Position numbers and translations under genes: made by a program. This document shows, piece by piece, positions 18,197 to 30,432 of a stretch of DNA of 64,000 nt; the stretch's first letter is position 1, and the number at the start of each line of letters is the position of its first letter. Below the pieces are notes generated by a model. It was given only the letters and a program-made list of their open reading frames with translations, did no database searches and had not been told where the DNA came from. The DNA comes from Symbiodinium natans (lineage: Eukaryota; Sar; Dinophyceae; Suessiales; Symbiodiniaceae): contig CAJNDS010000547.1 in NCBI GenBank assembly GCA_905221605.1, positions 51,786 to 115,785 of the forward strand, in the 5' to 3' direction.

Positions 18197-21100
18197 CTTA
18201 GGGGGGCTTTTGCTCGGCTTTTCAGGCGTCAAGGCCTGGTCTCTTTTGAAGTGGGCTTTAGGTGTTGGTGCTTCTCACACACTCCAACTCTGACATGCAA
18301 AAACTCTGAGTTCGAGAAGGCCAATATTTCTAAACTCTCAACTCTCAACCCTTAACCATAACAACTTGGCCGTGTGGGAGAGCAGGCTCACAAACAAGGG
18401 TGCGCAAGTGACACATTGTGTACAGCGGCGATCCACCGTTTCCGGGCGTGCACGACGCACTCCGCAACAAGATGTGATAGAGGTTGTGTTGGGCACGGGC
18501 CCAACTTTGTCGTTCAATCCCAGCGCATTCTATGTCACAGTTCTTTCTAGGTGAAGAAGGAAGAGTCAAATAAGAGCCGTGCCACAGGCTGATAAAGACC
18601 TTCCCAAAGAATTTAGCGAAGTTGCGCATCAAGACGATCTTTGGAATCTCCACCTGTATGGACCGCCCCTCAACCCTAAATGCTAAAGGCCCCCTGTCAG
18701 CCGGGCCCGAATCCCAGAAGCAGGCTCCCTACACACCAAACGCACTACACTGCGCCCCCGCTGAGACGCCAGTTTACTAGGAACGGCAGCTCGATGCCAC
18801 AGGCTGAGGCGGGGGGGGGGGGAGGGGCGAAGATGCGTGGAGTATGGTGCGAAGCTCACGGCTAGTGAGCTACAAGGCACACAGCAGGCAATCGGCAGCT
18901 CTTCGCCGCAACAGCGGCCGCGGCGATGAGCTGCATGGTATGCAAAAACGCTGATCTCGCACAAGGACACCCGTCCAATCCCCCAGTTTGAAGATCGAGC
19001 AATCTGGTTCTGGCCTCCACCCGGTTTGCAGAAAATATGTGGCTGCAGGAGATCACATGCTGAAAGAAGCATACCCTTTATTGTGAATTTCTGCTCGCCT
19101 TTTGGAAACAACCCGAGACGGCGCGCGTTGTCTCCAAGACGCATCCAAAGACACAACCTCAAGCTCTGAACCATAAACCCTAAACTCTCAAGCCCCTCTT
19201 ACGCCCTTAACCCCACGTGTCTCTTGCCGCGGCTCTGACCGTCACATGAGCAGACTTAGCTGCTTCAAAACTCTGCCGGAACTCGCGAGAATGTGTGAGC
19301 ACCACACTTCCTTGTCTTCAGGGCCGGCTGATCTCTGCGCCTTGACGTATATCGCACACTGGTGACACCTCTGTCCGAAAGCTAAAGTCCAGACTAAAAA
19401 AGCAGCAAGCAGGGCGAGTTCCAGGCAGCAAAAGAAGACCGCGGTATTATGTTCAGGCGAAATTCTGGACTCAAAAATGGCGGCGAGGCGTCGTAGCGCC
19501 TGCCTTCGCCCACGGAGCTCCGCGAGCGGCTTCCAGAAATCCCTGCTGCCCGGCAGATGCATCCCTGACAGCACCCTCTTTTTAGCTAAACGCTGCACTT
19601 GTGCAATTGAACCCGACAGCCTCCAGTGAGCGAAACAGCTAGACGCGCATACTCCACTTCAGGGCCATGGCTTAATTCAGAAATGCCGGCCGGTTTACGA
19701 TGCGATGCAGCGTTTGCCATCTTCCACAGAAGAGAGAAACCAACTGGAGCACAACAAAGATGAACCGCGGTTTGAACGCAAGTCGCTGTCAGACCCAGCG
19801 TTGCCAACCAACTTGCTGAACCTTCCAAGCTTAAGCACCCTACACGGAACTAAGGTGGTGCGAAACATCGCATGCATCATGCTCTGCCTCGGACGCCTCG
19901 AGCAATCGCGGTCAGGGCTGAGCAGTTCCAGGGGTTTGCTTACAGAACCCGCCCGCATCATCAAGACAAGCTTCCTGGCTCTTGGCAGGGAACTTTTGAA
20001 TGAAGGTTCTCCATCCCCTTCGTGGGTTAGTACAAGGTGCCTACTTTCGTACGTCCCTGCCAAGAGCCAGCGCGCGAAAACGGTGAAATAATCTACAAAA
20101 AACTCACGGGCGCGACGGTGGCACACCCCTCGAGGCTGCTTCTTGATGCTTCTTGACATCGTGAGCTTCGAAGTCGATGCAAGGGTGGTCGTTTCTGAGG
20201 GTTCCCGGAACAAGTGCAAGTACATTGAGCTTGGAAGGGGCGACGCACGAAAGTATGCGACTCTAAGCTTCAGAGGCCTTTCAAAGGGCAAGGTGCAGGG
20301 TTTTTTGGGCCAGCCGTTGGTTCAGGCTATGCCGTTAGCTGCTGCCTTGGCAGTTGGGCCTACCTTAGAGGTTGCTTGAAGGTTTTTCGTCCAATGCACA
20401 GAGTCGTGCCACATCCACCATGGCCCGCATCATTTTGCAGGAGCCGTCGGCCCGTTTGACTTTCTGCCTTCGAGACGATCTCCGATCAGCCTACTGGCAC
20501 ATGCCACGGAACCGTCACATTCCCACTTGATTACTGCTGCGGAGGTACCCGCTTGAGAATTAGGCTAACCGGGTGAACTGCAACAAGAACAACACACAAG
20601 ACTTCCTCCACTTGCGCTCACCACAGTCCGCCTCAACTAAATGCACAATCAAAAAGTCGAACACCAGGCGGATCAATGAGCTGGTCGTTCGAATAAGCCC
20701 TTACTGGGCCACATGCATCCGACCGGGGGCAGAAGGAGAACCCTTTTTGGCAACAGCCCCCTGCGCCGACCGGAACAGACTATCTACGCGAAGCCCCCAT
20801 ATCCACACCATCAGAGACGCTGCCTCGCGATGAGGGACGGAGAGGCAGATCCCATGCTGCTGCCTTTTCTTTAAACATTTCGGCGAGCTCTCGGAGCTCC
20901 AGCCTAGAGCCACTCCCAAGTCCCGAGCACGCCCCCATGGTTGTAGTGGCGAGGGTCGAAAAAGGCCCCGTAAAAGGTTTAGGGGCCCTTTAGGGTAGAT
21001 GGGCGTGCAGGGCCGAACTTGGGGTACCTTAAGAAGAACCTGGGAGGAAGTCTTCCGTCGAAAGACGCTTTGACAGAAGGGAGTGTGACAACTCCCCACA

Positions 21101-21679
21101 AGTGTTCCGGCCCCTGCAGTGACGAGCGCTAGCGACAAAAAGACTTCAGGAACCAAGATTAAGGCCCAAATTGTGGTGCAACCTTATAAGATGCAGTCGA
21201 GAACGGGATACACTGAAACCCACAACCATGACCGGCAATAAGAGAGTTTTTTTCATCAACCATTCGAACCAAATTCAGACATCTATCTCTGGCACTGCCT
21301 GGACAAGAGCGGCTGAAGGTGCTCTTGTCTACATGATTGGAAGGAAAGAACTCCCAACTCCCCGGAAACCCGAACGGCCACCTTTTGAGAACTTCTCTCA
21401 CACGACTCCGCATCCGTATGGGTTCCGCAGAGTCTGTTGGAGAATTCTACATGCACGCCATCACTCATCCTGTGTCGTCCCTCCAGGTCGGCCCTGGGGA
21501 ATGAATCTGTGGAAATCTGGCAGCGCTGGAACAGCCACAAGCAACATCACGAAGCAAATGCTCTGCCTGGCGCAAGGTCTGCAGCTCTGCACGTGCTGCC
21601 TGCACAAAGCCTGAATGCGGGAGCTTCAAACTATTCTGCTTTAACCGCAGTTTCTTCTTCTCTGTCTCCCTCTCGCGAA

Positions 21680-21715
21680 TGCCCTCCCTCCGCTCCCTCC
21701 GCTCCCTCCGACTTC
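21680..21715. repeat. CTCCCTCCG short tandem repeat
   Basis: Three to four copies of CTCCCTCCG, also present in unit 2 at about 26876-26900. Confidence 0.75.
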
Positions 21716-22014
21716 TTTCCGTGCATTCCAAGGCTCCGGGTCGGAACCTCTCCCCCGAGATCATGCCCAGGATCGCGGCGACGCTCATCCGGCTCAGCAA
21801 GGCCTCTCAAGCCCGCCGGAGCTATGGCTCTCAGGGCTGTTTTGGCTGTGGGGGCGTTGGAGTTGGGTCTCAAGCATGACATGGGGTTTCAATGGGTTTC
21901 ATGGGGGCTGACACGGGGGGTACTCTGTATGGGAAGCAAGCCTAAAGTGCTCGACATGGTGCCCCGTCACATCCGAACACAGCCTACAAACGTCCTAAGC
22001 GTCCGTCCCAGGTG

Positions 22015-23157
22015 TCAGCTTTGGTTGGAGCCTATGCAGGGTGGTACAAAAAATTCGTCCGCCCGAGTCCTACAGCCAGTGCAGGCCTGCATCTGCCGTC
22101 GCTGGCTTGGCTGAAGCACTTCCGGCTCGAGGCCCTGGCTGGCCGCCGGGCCCTGCAGGCGTTGCATCTCAAACTCGATGAGTTCCAGGGCGTCTGCCAG
22201 TTGAGGCTGGCCCTTGCGGATCAAGATCGGGTGTAGCAAGTACAGAACCTCAAGCGGGCTCAGTTTCTGGAAAAGCCCGCGCTGCTTCTTGTCGAACTTT
22301 GCCGGTGCATCGTGTGTCCCGTGGCAGTAGCAGCAATCTGCCCCCAACTGGCAATGCCCCTTCCCGAAGTGCACGCACGGACGCGCGCAAAACTCCGGGT
22401 GGCCGAGGCTCCCAAGGTGTTGAGGAACTGGCGGCACTGGCGGAGGATCAGCCAAAACAGCCGGAACAGCCGGAACGGCCGGCGCGGCCAGAATGCTGGT
22501 GGCGTGTGGCTCGCTATGAGCCAGGGGTGTTGGGACAATGGCATCGTTCTCGTTCGATGGCGCTCCTCCCAGGACCAGCTCAACTAGCAGAAAAAATTAG
22601 GAGCAGCCTCTTGCGGCAAGGCTTTGAAAACCCCAGCGTGTCCTGAACCAGGAGCTGTTGCCGGGAAACGTTGGCGGGCCCACCTGCCAGGCAGAAAGTT
22701 GGCGGCTGGTCTGAGCAAAGATCTACCAAGATCTCCTGCCTCTGCCTCAGTCTGTGATTGAACTCCTCCATATCGGCCTGCAAGCAGGGTGCTCCAAACC
22801 GTGAGCTGCAAGGAGATGACTGCAGAGTTCAGCGCAGACACCCCAGAAGCCCCCAGAAGCCCCGTGTCCCGGTTCCGCCTTGTACTTGGCCGCTTCCTCA
22901 TCTGGCAGGCTCGCGAGCTCAGGCGTGCTCGCGGCCCGCCGCAACGCCGCTCTTGAGTGCGGCCCTTCTTCTCCGGGTTCCTGCGATCGGGGGAGACACC
23001 CAGAGGAAAGAGGACTGTTTAACTTTGGAGCACGGCTCGCCACCTGGCAACATGCCCTCGCCTGCAAAAGAAGGCCTTCAAACACATGCCTGTGGACCTC
23101 TGTGCAGGAACCGCTGTCCAGGACATCAAGGAACGTGAAGCGGTACACAATTTCCAT
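22015..23157 (-). CDS. CCCH zinc-finger protein gene, copy 1, multi-exon (partial model)
   Basis: Comparison of the two duplicate units reveals exons. Exon 1 is 23157-23098 (MEIVYRFTFLDVLDSGSCTE), ending at a GT donor. Exon 2 starts at 22980 after a pyrimidine-rich tract and CAG, and reads through ALRRAASTPELASLPDEEAA. A small exon starts at 22777 after CAG (ADMEEFNHRLRQRQE). The largest starts at about 22583 and encodes a Pro-rich linker and one finger, CX7CX5CX3H (CVHFGKGHCQLGADC), then a helical region (KLSPLEVLYLLHPILIRKGQ). Sequence identity with copy 2 ends near 22083, so the CDS probably splices on or ends soon after. Further 3' exons, possibly near 21.7-21.8 kb, are likely but unproven. 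Probably RNA-binding. Confidence 0.65.
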
Positions 23158-23389
23158 GACTCTGCTTGTCCTGGCCGCAAGGACAAGGCTCTGCAAACCA
23201 CATCCTCAACCCTGAATCCCCTCTCAACCCTTGCAAACACTCACAACCATCGAGTTGCTCTTCAGGTTCTGTTCTGCGGAAAGTGTGCCTGCTGCTTTGT
23301 GGAACTTTCGGCAGACCGTTCAAAACCTGAGAAATCTCGAAGAATCTCGCAGTCCTGCTACGTCTGAAGTCAACACTGCCCCAATCCAT

Positions 23390-23432
23390 GCAATCCGCGC
23401 AATCCATGCAATCCATGCAATCCATGCTATGG
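23390..23432. repeat. Short tandem repeat, 9-bp unit GCAATCCAT
   Basis: About four to five head-to-tail copies in unit 1 only. Confidence 0.8.
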
Positions 23433-24267
23433 TGCGTCACATACTCCTTCATCATTGAGGTAGCGAGCTGGGGGTGACTGACGCTCTGCAATCCCATCTC
23501 TTGCCAGCCTTGACCAGCAAAAAGTTGCCCCACGGGGCGGAACGCCCAGGTTCAAACGCTCACGTCTGCAGAGCCGAGAAAGCGCAGCACGTGGGGTCTG
23601 GGGTCATCGGCGACAGGGCTTAGGGTTCACACTGGACAGGATCTACATGGCGAGTCGGTCCAACGCGGACCCTGTAAAATTTCGCATAGAACAATGGTGG
23701 AATTGCTTCAGTTGTGCAAAACGATCAAGCAGGCTTCTCAAGCAACTTCAGAGTTGGATTCTCTTCTCAAAGCCCAGCCAAGTGCTTCTCACACACTCCA
23801 ACTCTGACATGCAAAAACTCTGAGTTCGAGAAGGGCCAATATTTCCAAACTCCTTAACCATAACAATTTCAGGCTCACAAGCAAGGGTGGGCAAGTGACA
23901 CATCGTGTACAGCGGCGATCCACCGTTTCCGGGCGTGCACGACGCACTCCGCAACAAGATGTGATAGAGGTTGTGTTGGGCACGGGCCCAACTTTGTCGT
24001 TCAACCCCAGCGCATTCCATGTCACACTTCTTGCTAGGTGAAGAAGGAAGAGTCAAATAAGAGCCATGCAACAGGCTGACAACAACCTTCCCAAAGACTG
24101 CAGCGAAATTGCGCATCAAGAGTATCTTTGGAATCTCCACCTGTATGGACCGCCCCTCAACCCTGAATGCTAAAGGCCCCCTGTCAGCCGGGCCAACCCG
24201 AGTCCCAGAAGGACTACCGAAAGCCCTCCGCAACAGGAGGACCATTCTAATCCCCCTAAACCCCCCG

Positions 24268-24309
24268 GGTTTAGGGTTTAGGGTTTAGGTTTAGGGTTTA
24301 GGGTTCATA
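24268..24309 (+). repeat. Short TTTAGGG array inside duplicate unit 2
   Basis: Five to six units, one of them a six-base TTAGGT variant, inside otherwise duplicated DNA. Confidence 0.85.
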
Positions 24310-25840
24310 GGGTATCCCCCCCAACCCCCTCAGCCCCCTCCCCGCTGTGGGAGCTGCCAATTTTTCGTGTTTAGGGGCATCTGCAGTTTGAAGAAGGAGT
24401 TTTCTGGTTCTGGCCTCCACCCGGTTTGCAGAAAATATGTAGCTGCAGGAGATTTCATGCTGATAGAAGCATACCCATTGTTGTGAATTTCTGCTCGCCT
24501 TTTGGAAACAACCCGAGACGGCGCGCGTTGTCTCCAAGACGCATCCAAAGACACAACCTCAAGCTCTGAACCATAAACCCTAAACTCTCCAGCCCCTCTA
24601 AGGCCCTTAACCCCAAGCCCCTCTAAGGCCCTTAACCCCACGTGTCTCTTGCCGCGGCCCTGACCGTCACACAAGCAGACTAAACTGCTTTAAAACTCTG
24701 CCGGAACTCGCGAGAATGTGTGAGTACCACACTTCCTGGTCTTCAGGGCCGGCTGATCTCTGCGCCTTGACGTAGATCGCGCACTGGAGACACCTCTGTT
24801 CGGAATCTAAAGTTCAGGCTCAAAAAAGCAGCCGATACCCGAGGAAACTGCAAGCAGGGCGAGTTCCGGGCAGCGAAGATCCCAGCGTGTTCAGGGTTCT
24901 GGGTTCAAAAATGGCGGCGAGGCGCGGTAGCGCCTTCGCCCACGGAGCTCCGCGGGCGGCTTCCAGAATTCCCTGCTGCCCGGCAGATGCATCCCTGACG
25001 GCACCCTCTTTTTTAGCTAAACGCTGCACTTTTGCAATTGAAACCGACAGCCTCCAGTAAGCGAAACAGCTAGACGCGCGTACTCCACTTCAGTGCCATG
25101 GCTTAATTCAGACATGCCGGCATGTTTACGACGCGATGCAGCGTTTGCCATCTTCCACCAGAAGAAAGAAACCAAACTAGAGCACAACAAAGATGAACCG
25201 CGGTTTGAACGCAAGTCGCTGTCAGACCCAGCGTTGCCAACCTTAAGCACCTTACACGGAACTAAGGTGGTGCGATGCATCATGCTCTGCCTCGGACGCC
25301 TCGAGCAATCGCAGTCAGGGCTGAGCAGTTTTGCAGAACCCGCCTGCATCATCGAGAAAAGCTTCCTGGTTCTTGGAATGGAGGTCCCCTTCCCAAGAAC
25401 CAGTGCGGGAACGATGGAGGAAGAACCTACAAAAACCACGGGCGCGATGGTGGCACACCCGACCAGGTGCTCAAGTCTTGTGCTTATCTGAAGATGCCTG
25501 TCCGATGCGCAGAGTCGTGCCACATCCACCATGGCCCGCATCATTTTGCAGGAGCCGTCGGCCCGTTTGACTTTCTGCCTTCGAGACGATCTCCGATCAG
25601 CCTACTGGCACATGCCACGGAACCGTCACATGCCTGCTGCGGTTACTTGGTGCTGGCAGCGGTAGCTTGGGAAGAAAAAAACCCAAACCGCTTGAGAATT
25701 TGGCTCACCGGGTGAACTGGACTCATCCTGGACGCTCACCACAGCTCGCCTCAACTAAATGCGCAATCAAAAGAATCGAACGAAAAAGCGACTCAATGAA
25801 GCTGTGCTCTTGGAATCAGCCCTTGCGCGGGGCCACAAAG

Positions 25841-25935
25841 TATAGGGTCCTTGAGGGAAGGGGGTTCATGGGGGGCGTAAGTACCTGGTAAGTTACCTAG
25901 GGAACTTCTAGACCACCTCCCTTACGGACCCTATA
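25841..25935. mobile_element. MITE-like 95-bp insertion in duplicate unit 2
   Basis: Bounded by a perfect 10-bp inverted pair, TATAGGGTCC and GGACCCTATA; the inner bases remain partly complementary. The aligned position in unit 1 (about 20715) lacks it, so it is either an insertion after duplication or a loss from unit 1. No protein-coding capacity. Confidence 0.65.
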
Positions 25936-27046
25936 AACACATGATGCGGGCACGGGGAGAACCACGTTTGGGAAAAGCCCCCTGCGCCGACCGGAACACG
26001 CTATCTACACGAAGCCCCCACATCCACACCATCAGAGACGCTGCGATGAGGGACGGAGAGGCAGATCCCATGGGCGGCTGCCTTTTTTTGGAATATCCGA
26101 GCTCTCGGAGAGCTCTGAGAGCCACTCCCAAGTCCCGAGCACGCCCCTTGTTCTGAGTGGTGCTCTATGTCTAGGGGCCCGGTTAAAGGTGAACGGCTTA
26201 GGGGGGGCCCAAAGGGTTTCTGGGCGTATTGGGCCGAGCTGCCATGGTACCTTGAGAACCTGGGAGGAAGCCCTCCGATTCGAAAGCCGTTTTGACAGCA
26301 GGGAGTGTTAAACCTCCCCGTAAGCGCTCAGGCCCCCTGCAGTGACCAGCACTAGCGGAACAAAAGACTTCTGGAACCCAGATGAAAGGCCCAAATTGTT
26401 TGGGGCGAGAACGCGACCCAAACTCATGACACCACTCTCTGGCACTGCATGGAACAAGAACAGCCGAAGCTGCTCTTCTTTGAATGTTTGGAAGGAAAGG
26501 AAGAACCCCCAATCTCCTTGGAAACCCGAACGGCCACCTTTTGAGAACTTCTCTTTTCTTGGACTCGTTCTACAGCTCTCACACAACTCCACGCATCCGT
26601 ACGGGTTCCGCAAAGGTCTGTTGGAGGTTTCTGTGCGTACGCCATCACTCATCTGTGTCGTCCCTCGACTCCAGGTCATCCCTGGGCGAATGAATCTCTG
26701 GAAACTTGCCAGCGCTGGAACAGCCACAAGCAACATCACGAAGCAAATGCTCTGCCTGGCGCAAGGTCTGCAGCTCTGCACGTGCTGCCTGCACAAAGCC
26801 TGAACGCGGGAGCTTCAAACTATTCTGCTTTTAACCGCAGTTTCTTCTTCTCTGTCTCCCTCTCGCGAATGCCCTCCCTCCGCTCCCTCCGCTCCCTCCG
26901 ACTTCCTTCCGTGCATTCCAAGGCTCCGGGTCGGAACCTCTCCCCCGAGATCATGCCCAGGATCGCGGCGACGCTCATCCGGCTCAGCAAGGCCTCCCAA
27001 GCCCGCCGGAGCTATGGCTCTCAAGGCTGTTCTTGCGTCTCAAGGG

Positions 27047-28210
27047 CTACGTGGGGTTACATGGGGTTACATGGGCATCAGTGCTGGCCTGCATCTGCCG
27101 TCGCTGGCTTGGCTGAAGCACTTCCGGCTCGAGGCCCTGGCTGGCCGCCGGGCCCTGCAGGCGTTGCATCTCAAACTCGATGAGTTCCAGGGCGTCTGCC
27201 AGTTCAGGCTGGCCCTTGCGGATCAAGATCGGGTGTAGCAAGTACAGAACCTCAAGCGGGCTCAGTTTCTGGAAAAGCCCGCGCTGCTTCTTGTCGAACT
27301 TTGCCGGTGCATCGTGGGTCCCGTGGCAGTAGCGGCAATCTGCCCCCAACTGGCAATGCCCCTTCCCGAAGTGCACGCACGGACGCACGCAAAACTCCGG
27401 GTGGCCGAGGCTCCCAAGGTGTTGAGGAACTGGCGGCACTGGCGGAGGATCAGCCAAAACAGCCGGAACAGCCGGAACGGCCGGCGCGGCCAGAACGGCC
27501 GGAACGCTGGCGGCGTTGGGCTCGTTATGAGCCAGAGGTGTTGGGACAAAGGCGTCGTTCTCGTTCGATAGCGCTCCTGCCAGGACCAGCTCGACTACCG
27601 GAAGAAATTAGGACAAGCCTCTTGCGGCAAGGCTTTCCTGAAAAACCCCAGCGTGTCCTGAACCGGGAGCTGTTGCCGGGGAACGTTGGGGACCCTGGTA
27701 GGCCCACCTGGCAGGCAGAAAGTTGGCGGCTGGTCTGAGCAAGGACCTATAAAGATCTCCTGCCTCTGCCTCAGTCTGTGATTGAACTCCTCCATATCGG
27801 CCTGCAAGCAGGGTGCTTCAACACAGACACCCCGGAAGAAGCCCCAGCGCCAGCATCGCCAGAAGCGCCGGCAGCCCCCAGAAGCCCCCAGAAGCCCCCG
27901 GAAGCCCCGAAACCCAGAACCGCAGGCCCGTCCCGGTTCCGCCTTGTACTTGGCCGCCTCCTCATCTGGCAGGCTCGCGAGCTCAGGCGTGCTCACGGCC
28001 CGCCGCAACGCCGCTCTTGAATGCGGTCCTTCTTCTTCGGGTTCCTGCGATCGGGGGAGAAGCCCAGAGGAAAGAGGAGTCGCCACCTAGCAGCATGCTT
28101 TCGCCTGCAAAAAAAGGCCTTCAAACACATGCCTTATCATGCCCTTGAACCTCTGTGCAGGAACCGCTGTCCAGGACATCAATGAACGTGAAGCGGTACA
28201 CAATCTCCAT
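27047..28210 (-). CDS. CCCH zinc-finger protein gene, copy 2, multi-exon (partial model)
   Basis: Tandem paralogue of copy 1. Exon 1 is 28210-28151 and differs from copy 1 by one amino acid plus synonymous changes. The sequence after its GT donor differs and would shift frame, which supports the splice site. The finger exon starts near 27600 and is almost identical (CQLGADCRYCHG). The region corresponding to exon 2 carries a longer Gly/Ala/Ser-rich repeat (27850-27930). The finger has the same CX7CX5CX3H spacing. Which copy is expressed cannot be told from sequence. Confidence 0.62.
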
Positions 28211-28744
28211 GACTCTGCTTGTCCTGTCCGCAAGGATAAGGCTCTGCAAACCACCCCTCGCAACCCTTGCAAACACTCACAACCCTCTTTGGGGGTTTAG
28301 GATTTCAGGTTCTGTTCTGCGGAAAGTGCTCCTGCTGTTACTGCCGCTGTGGCTCCAACTCCGAGTACGACGTCGACGATGACTTCGAACACTAAATGCT
28401 GGTACCAGCTGTGCACATACGGGCACAGGGCAAAACCACGTTTGGGAGAAAACCCTGTGCCACGAGAACAGTGCGACTCGATGCGTTGATAAACAGTTCC
28501 TGCTACTCTCATGGTCTGAAGAAAAAACTGCCCGCCGTGTCACAAACTCCGACATCATGCTCCTGCTTCTTGCTGGGGTAACGAGCTTGGGGTGACAGAC
28601 GCTCTGCAATCCCATCCCTTCCCAGCCTTGACCGACAAAAAGCTGCCGAGCGGGCAGAACACGCAGGACACTCAACTCACCCACGTCTGCAGAGCCGATA
28701 AGGCGTAGTACGGGTTGGGGTCTCCTGGGTTGTATGGCTTAGGG

Positions 28745-29517
28745 TTTAGGGGGCACGTCAGCATGTGCCGCCCATGCCATCACGACGGCTGTTTGCTGCT
28801 TTGCTCTACTATCTGCATACACATCCAGGGCAAACATGAGCTCAAACCGAACCAACATCACACGTTGGACATGATGCTCTTCGAAACCAGATGTGATAGC
28901 TGTTGGGCCTGTGCCCAACTTTGTCGTTCTAACTGGTACACTACGCGCTGTGCATCTCAATGGATTCCATGTCACGTATCCTGCTTCTACACATGACGCA
29001 TTTTTTGGTGAAGGAGGAGTCGATAAGAGCCGTGCCAGAGGCTGAAAACAACTTCCAGAAGAAGGCAGCGAAAATTGCAGCTGTCGGACTGCCGGGGGGG
29101 CTGCCAGCCCCTCAGATCTCAGGGCTCACGTCTGCGGCAACTTCTCCTGGGAAGTCATCACTTTTCATGACACCATGCAGAGAAAAACGAATCGTAACTG
29201 CAGTAGCACACGAAAAGCCGAACAAAAACACTGCTAGCCATGCTATAAAGAGTCCCGAGCCAACTGAGTAGTTTTCATCATCGCCTGACTGGGACGTCAT
29301 TGGACACATCAAAGTCGTGGGCTTGCCTGGGTTTGCCTGGGTACCCTAAACCCTAAACCCTAAACCCTTCACCTGGGTTTGGCCCTCTGGCCTCCCGCAA
29401 ATCAGCGGAGCCGTTCAAACGCTGCGGAAATTCAACCCGGCTGCGCCTGGACAACGAGCACCCACATTCTTGCGCCGGCACTGTCTCACGCGGTTACTGT
29501 GCTATTCTAGGTCAATT
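28745..29517. other. Intergenic stretch
   Basis: Holds the decayed repeat fragment at 28870-29080 and a small CCCTAAA run at 29343-29367. No gene is seen. Confidence 0.55.
28870..29080. repeat. Decayed third fragment of the 5-kb duplicated unit
   Basis: Short blocks match the first part of both units: GATGTGATAG next to CCCAACTTTGTCGTTC, ATTCCATGTCAC, and GAGCCGTGCCA followed by a diverged GGCTG stretch. The order and spacing match, so this looks like the start of a third, degenerate repeat unit. Confidence 0.65.
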
Positions 29518-30432
29518 CTAGGCTGCCTTAAGAACAAGGCTGACAGCATCGGACAACTTCCCGAATGGCCTCAAACCATCTGGCATCTGACAAAGGACAT
29601 CAAACCCATAACGGTCCACTGAAAGCATGGTGGCTTTGGCAGCCGAGGGAAGACCTGCAAACGCCTTGGCCATGTCCAAAACTGCATCAGCATGATCCTC
29701 GTTGCAGTGCTCCACCGCGTTTTTGACGGCGTCCGCATCCGCAGCAACAGGATCAAACTCCGCAGATGCAAACTCCTGCCCGGCAACCCAAGACATCTCG
29801 CCAAAGCCACCAATGTACCGGATGGAGCTCACAGACATCTCGAAGCACAAGAAATCTTCGAAATGTACGTATGATGCATTGGGATGAACAGACAAAAACG
29901 CCTTCTTCGCGGCGTCTGTCTTCTCAACCTGCAATGCTTCCACCAGAAGTGCAGCTCGCGCAACAGCAAGGCGATCACCTTTGCCTTGGACTTCTGCAAC
30001 CAGCACGCATGCCCGGGGGTTCTTCAAAAGATTTGCTGTATGTTCTGCCAACCTCGAAAGAAAGGTCACAATACGAGCGCCGCCCTCGGCGACAGAACGC
30101 GCTTCTGTTGCAAAGTTCACAATGCTTCCGTATGGCCAGCCAGTTTCATGATGCACTGTCGAGAGCGTGCCACTGCTGGTAGTGCGAAGCATCGTTCGAA
30201 CCTTCTCTGCATGGGATAGCCTGCGCGCATTGTTCTCGAAATACGCTACAGCCGAACTTCCTTCCTGCTTCAGGGCATCTGGAACGGCATGTCCTTGACG
30301 GCGACTGCGCTTCAGATCAGCAGAGGCATCTGCGACACCAGCCATGACCAAACGGGCATTAGTGGGTGTGTGTGGCGCTGCCACATGCCGACAAAGAATC
30401 AGCAAACGGCGAGCGCAGCTGATTGAAACCAT
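29518..30432 (-). CDS. PNPOx-like split-barrel plus DUF2470 protein (HugZ / GluTR-binding-protein type)
   Basis: 304 residues, one exon. After an Arg-rich N-terminus of about 60 residues, which could be a targeting peptide, residues about 75-230 form a pyridoxamine-phosphate-oxidase-like split barrel (TLSTVHHETGWPYGSIVNFA and RLAEHTANLLKNPRACVLV). Residues about 232-304 match DUF2470, with HCNEDHADAV and DRYGFDVLCQ. This two-domain order is that of HugZ-type haem-degrading proteins and of the plastid glutamyl-tRNA-reductase-binding protein, which tunes tetrapyrrole synthesis in plants and algae. Given a photosynthetic dinoflagellate, I infer a plastid or tetrapyrrole-related role. Actual haem oxygenase activity cannot be told. 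The N-terminus is not a classical tripartite dinoflagellate plastid leader, so location is uncertain. Neighbours are unrelated repeats. Confidence 0.88.
   Translation of the reverse strand: MVSISCARRLLILCRHVAAPHTPTNARLVMAGVADASADLKRSRRQGHAVPDALKQEGSSAVAYFENNARRLSHAEKVRTMLRTTSSGTLSTVHHETGWPYGSIVNFATEARSVAEGGARIVTFLSRLAEHTANLLKNPRACVLVAEVQGKGDRLAVARAALLVEALQVEKTDAAKKAFLSVHPNASYVHFEDFLCFEMSVSSIRYIGGFGEMSWVAGQEFASAEFDPVAADADAVKNAVEHCNEDHADAVLDMAKAFAGLPSAAKATMLSVDRYGFDVLCQMPDGLRPFGKLSDAVSLVLKAA

Larger units (their letters stand above)
17236..18268. other. Non-genic telomere-like stretch
   Basis: Outside the arrays at 17422-17498, 17766-17928 and 18125-18196 it contains only unique sequence with no supported ORF. 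Confidence 0.6.
18269..23629. repeat. Tandem segmental duplication, unit 1
   Basis: Begins GTGCTTCTCACACACTCCAA, identical to 23782 onward. The two units stay alignable to their ends, near GGCTTAGGGTT at 23629 and 28744. They differ by many substitutions and indels, so the duplication is not recent. It contains the CCCH gene listed below. Several short ORFs elsewhere in the unit are frame-shifted in the other copy and therefore look non-coding. Confidence 0.9.
23782..28744. repeat. Tandem segmental duplication, unit 2
   Basis: Second copy, about 400 bases shorter than unit 1. It has a 95-bp inverted-repeat-bounded insertion at 25841-25935 and a short TTTAGGG array at 24268-24309 that unit 1 lacks at the same place. 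152 bases separate it from unit 1. Confidence 0.9.

Noticed and set aside
19242-19598. 118-codon minus frame with a hydrophobic segment in duplicate unit 1
   Set aside because: The aligned region in unit 2 is frameshifted and truncated, so the frame is not conserved.
20400-20535. Possible reverse-transcriptase-like motif (FCLRDDLRSAYWH) in duplicate unit 1
   Set aside because: The resemblance to the RT motif-A region is limited to one short block with no other RT motifs nearby, so chance similarity is likely.
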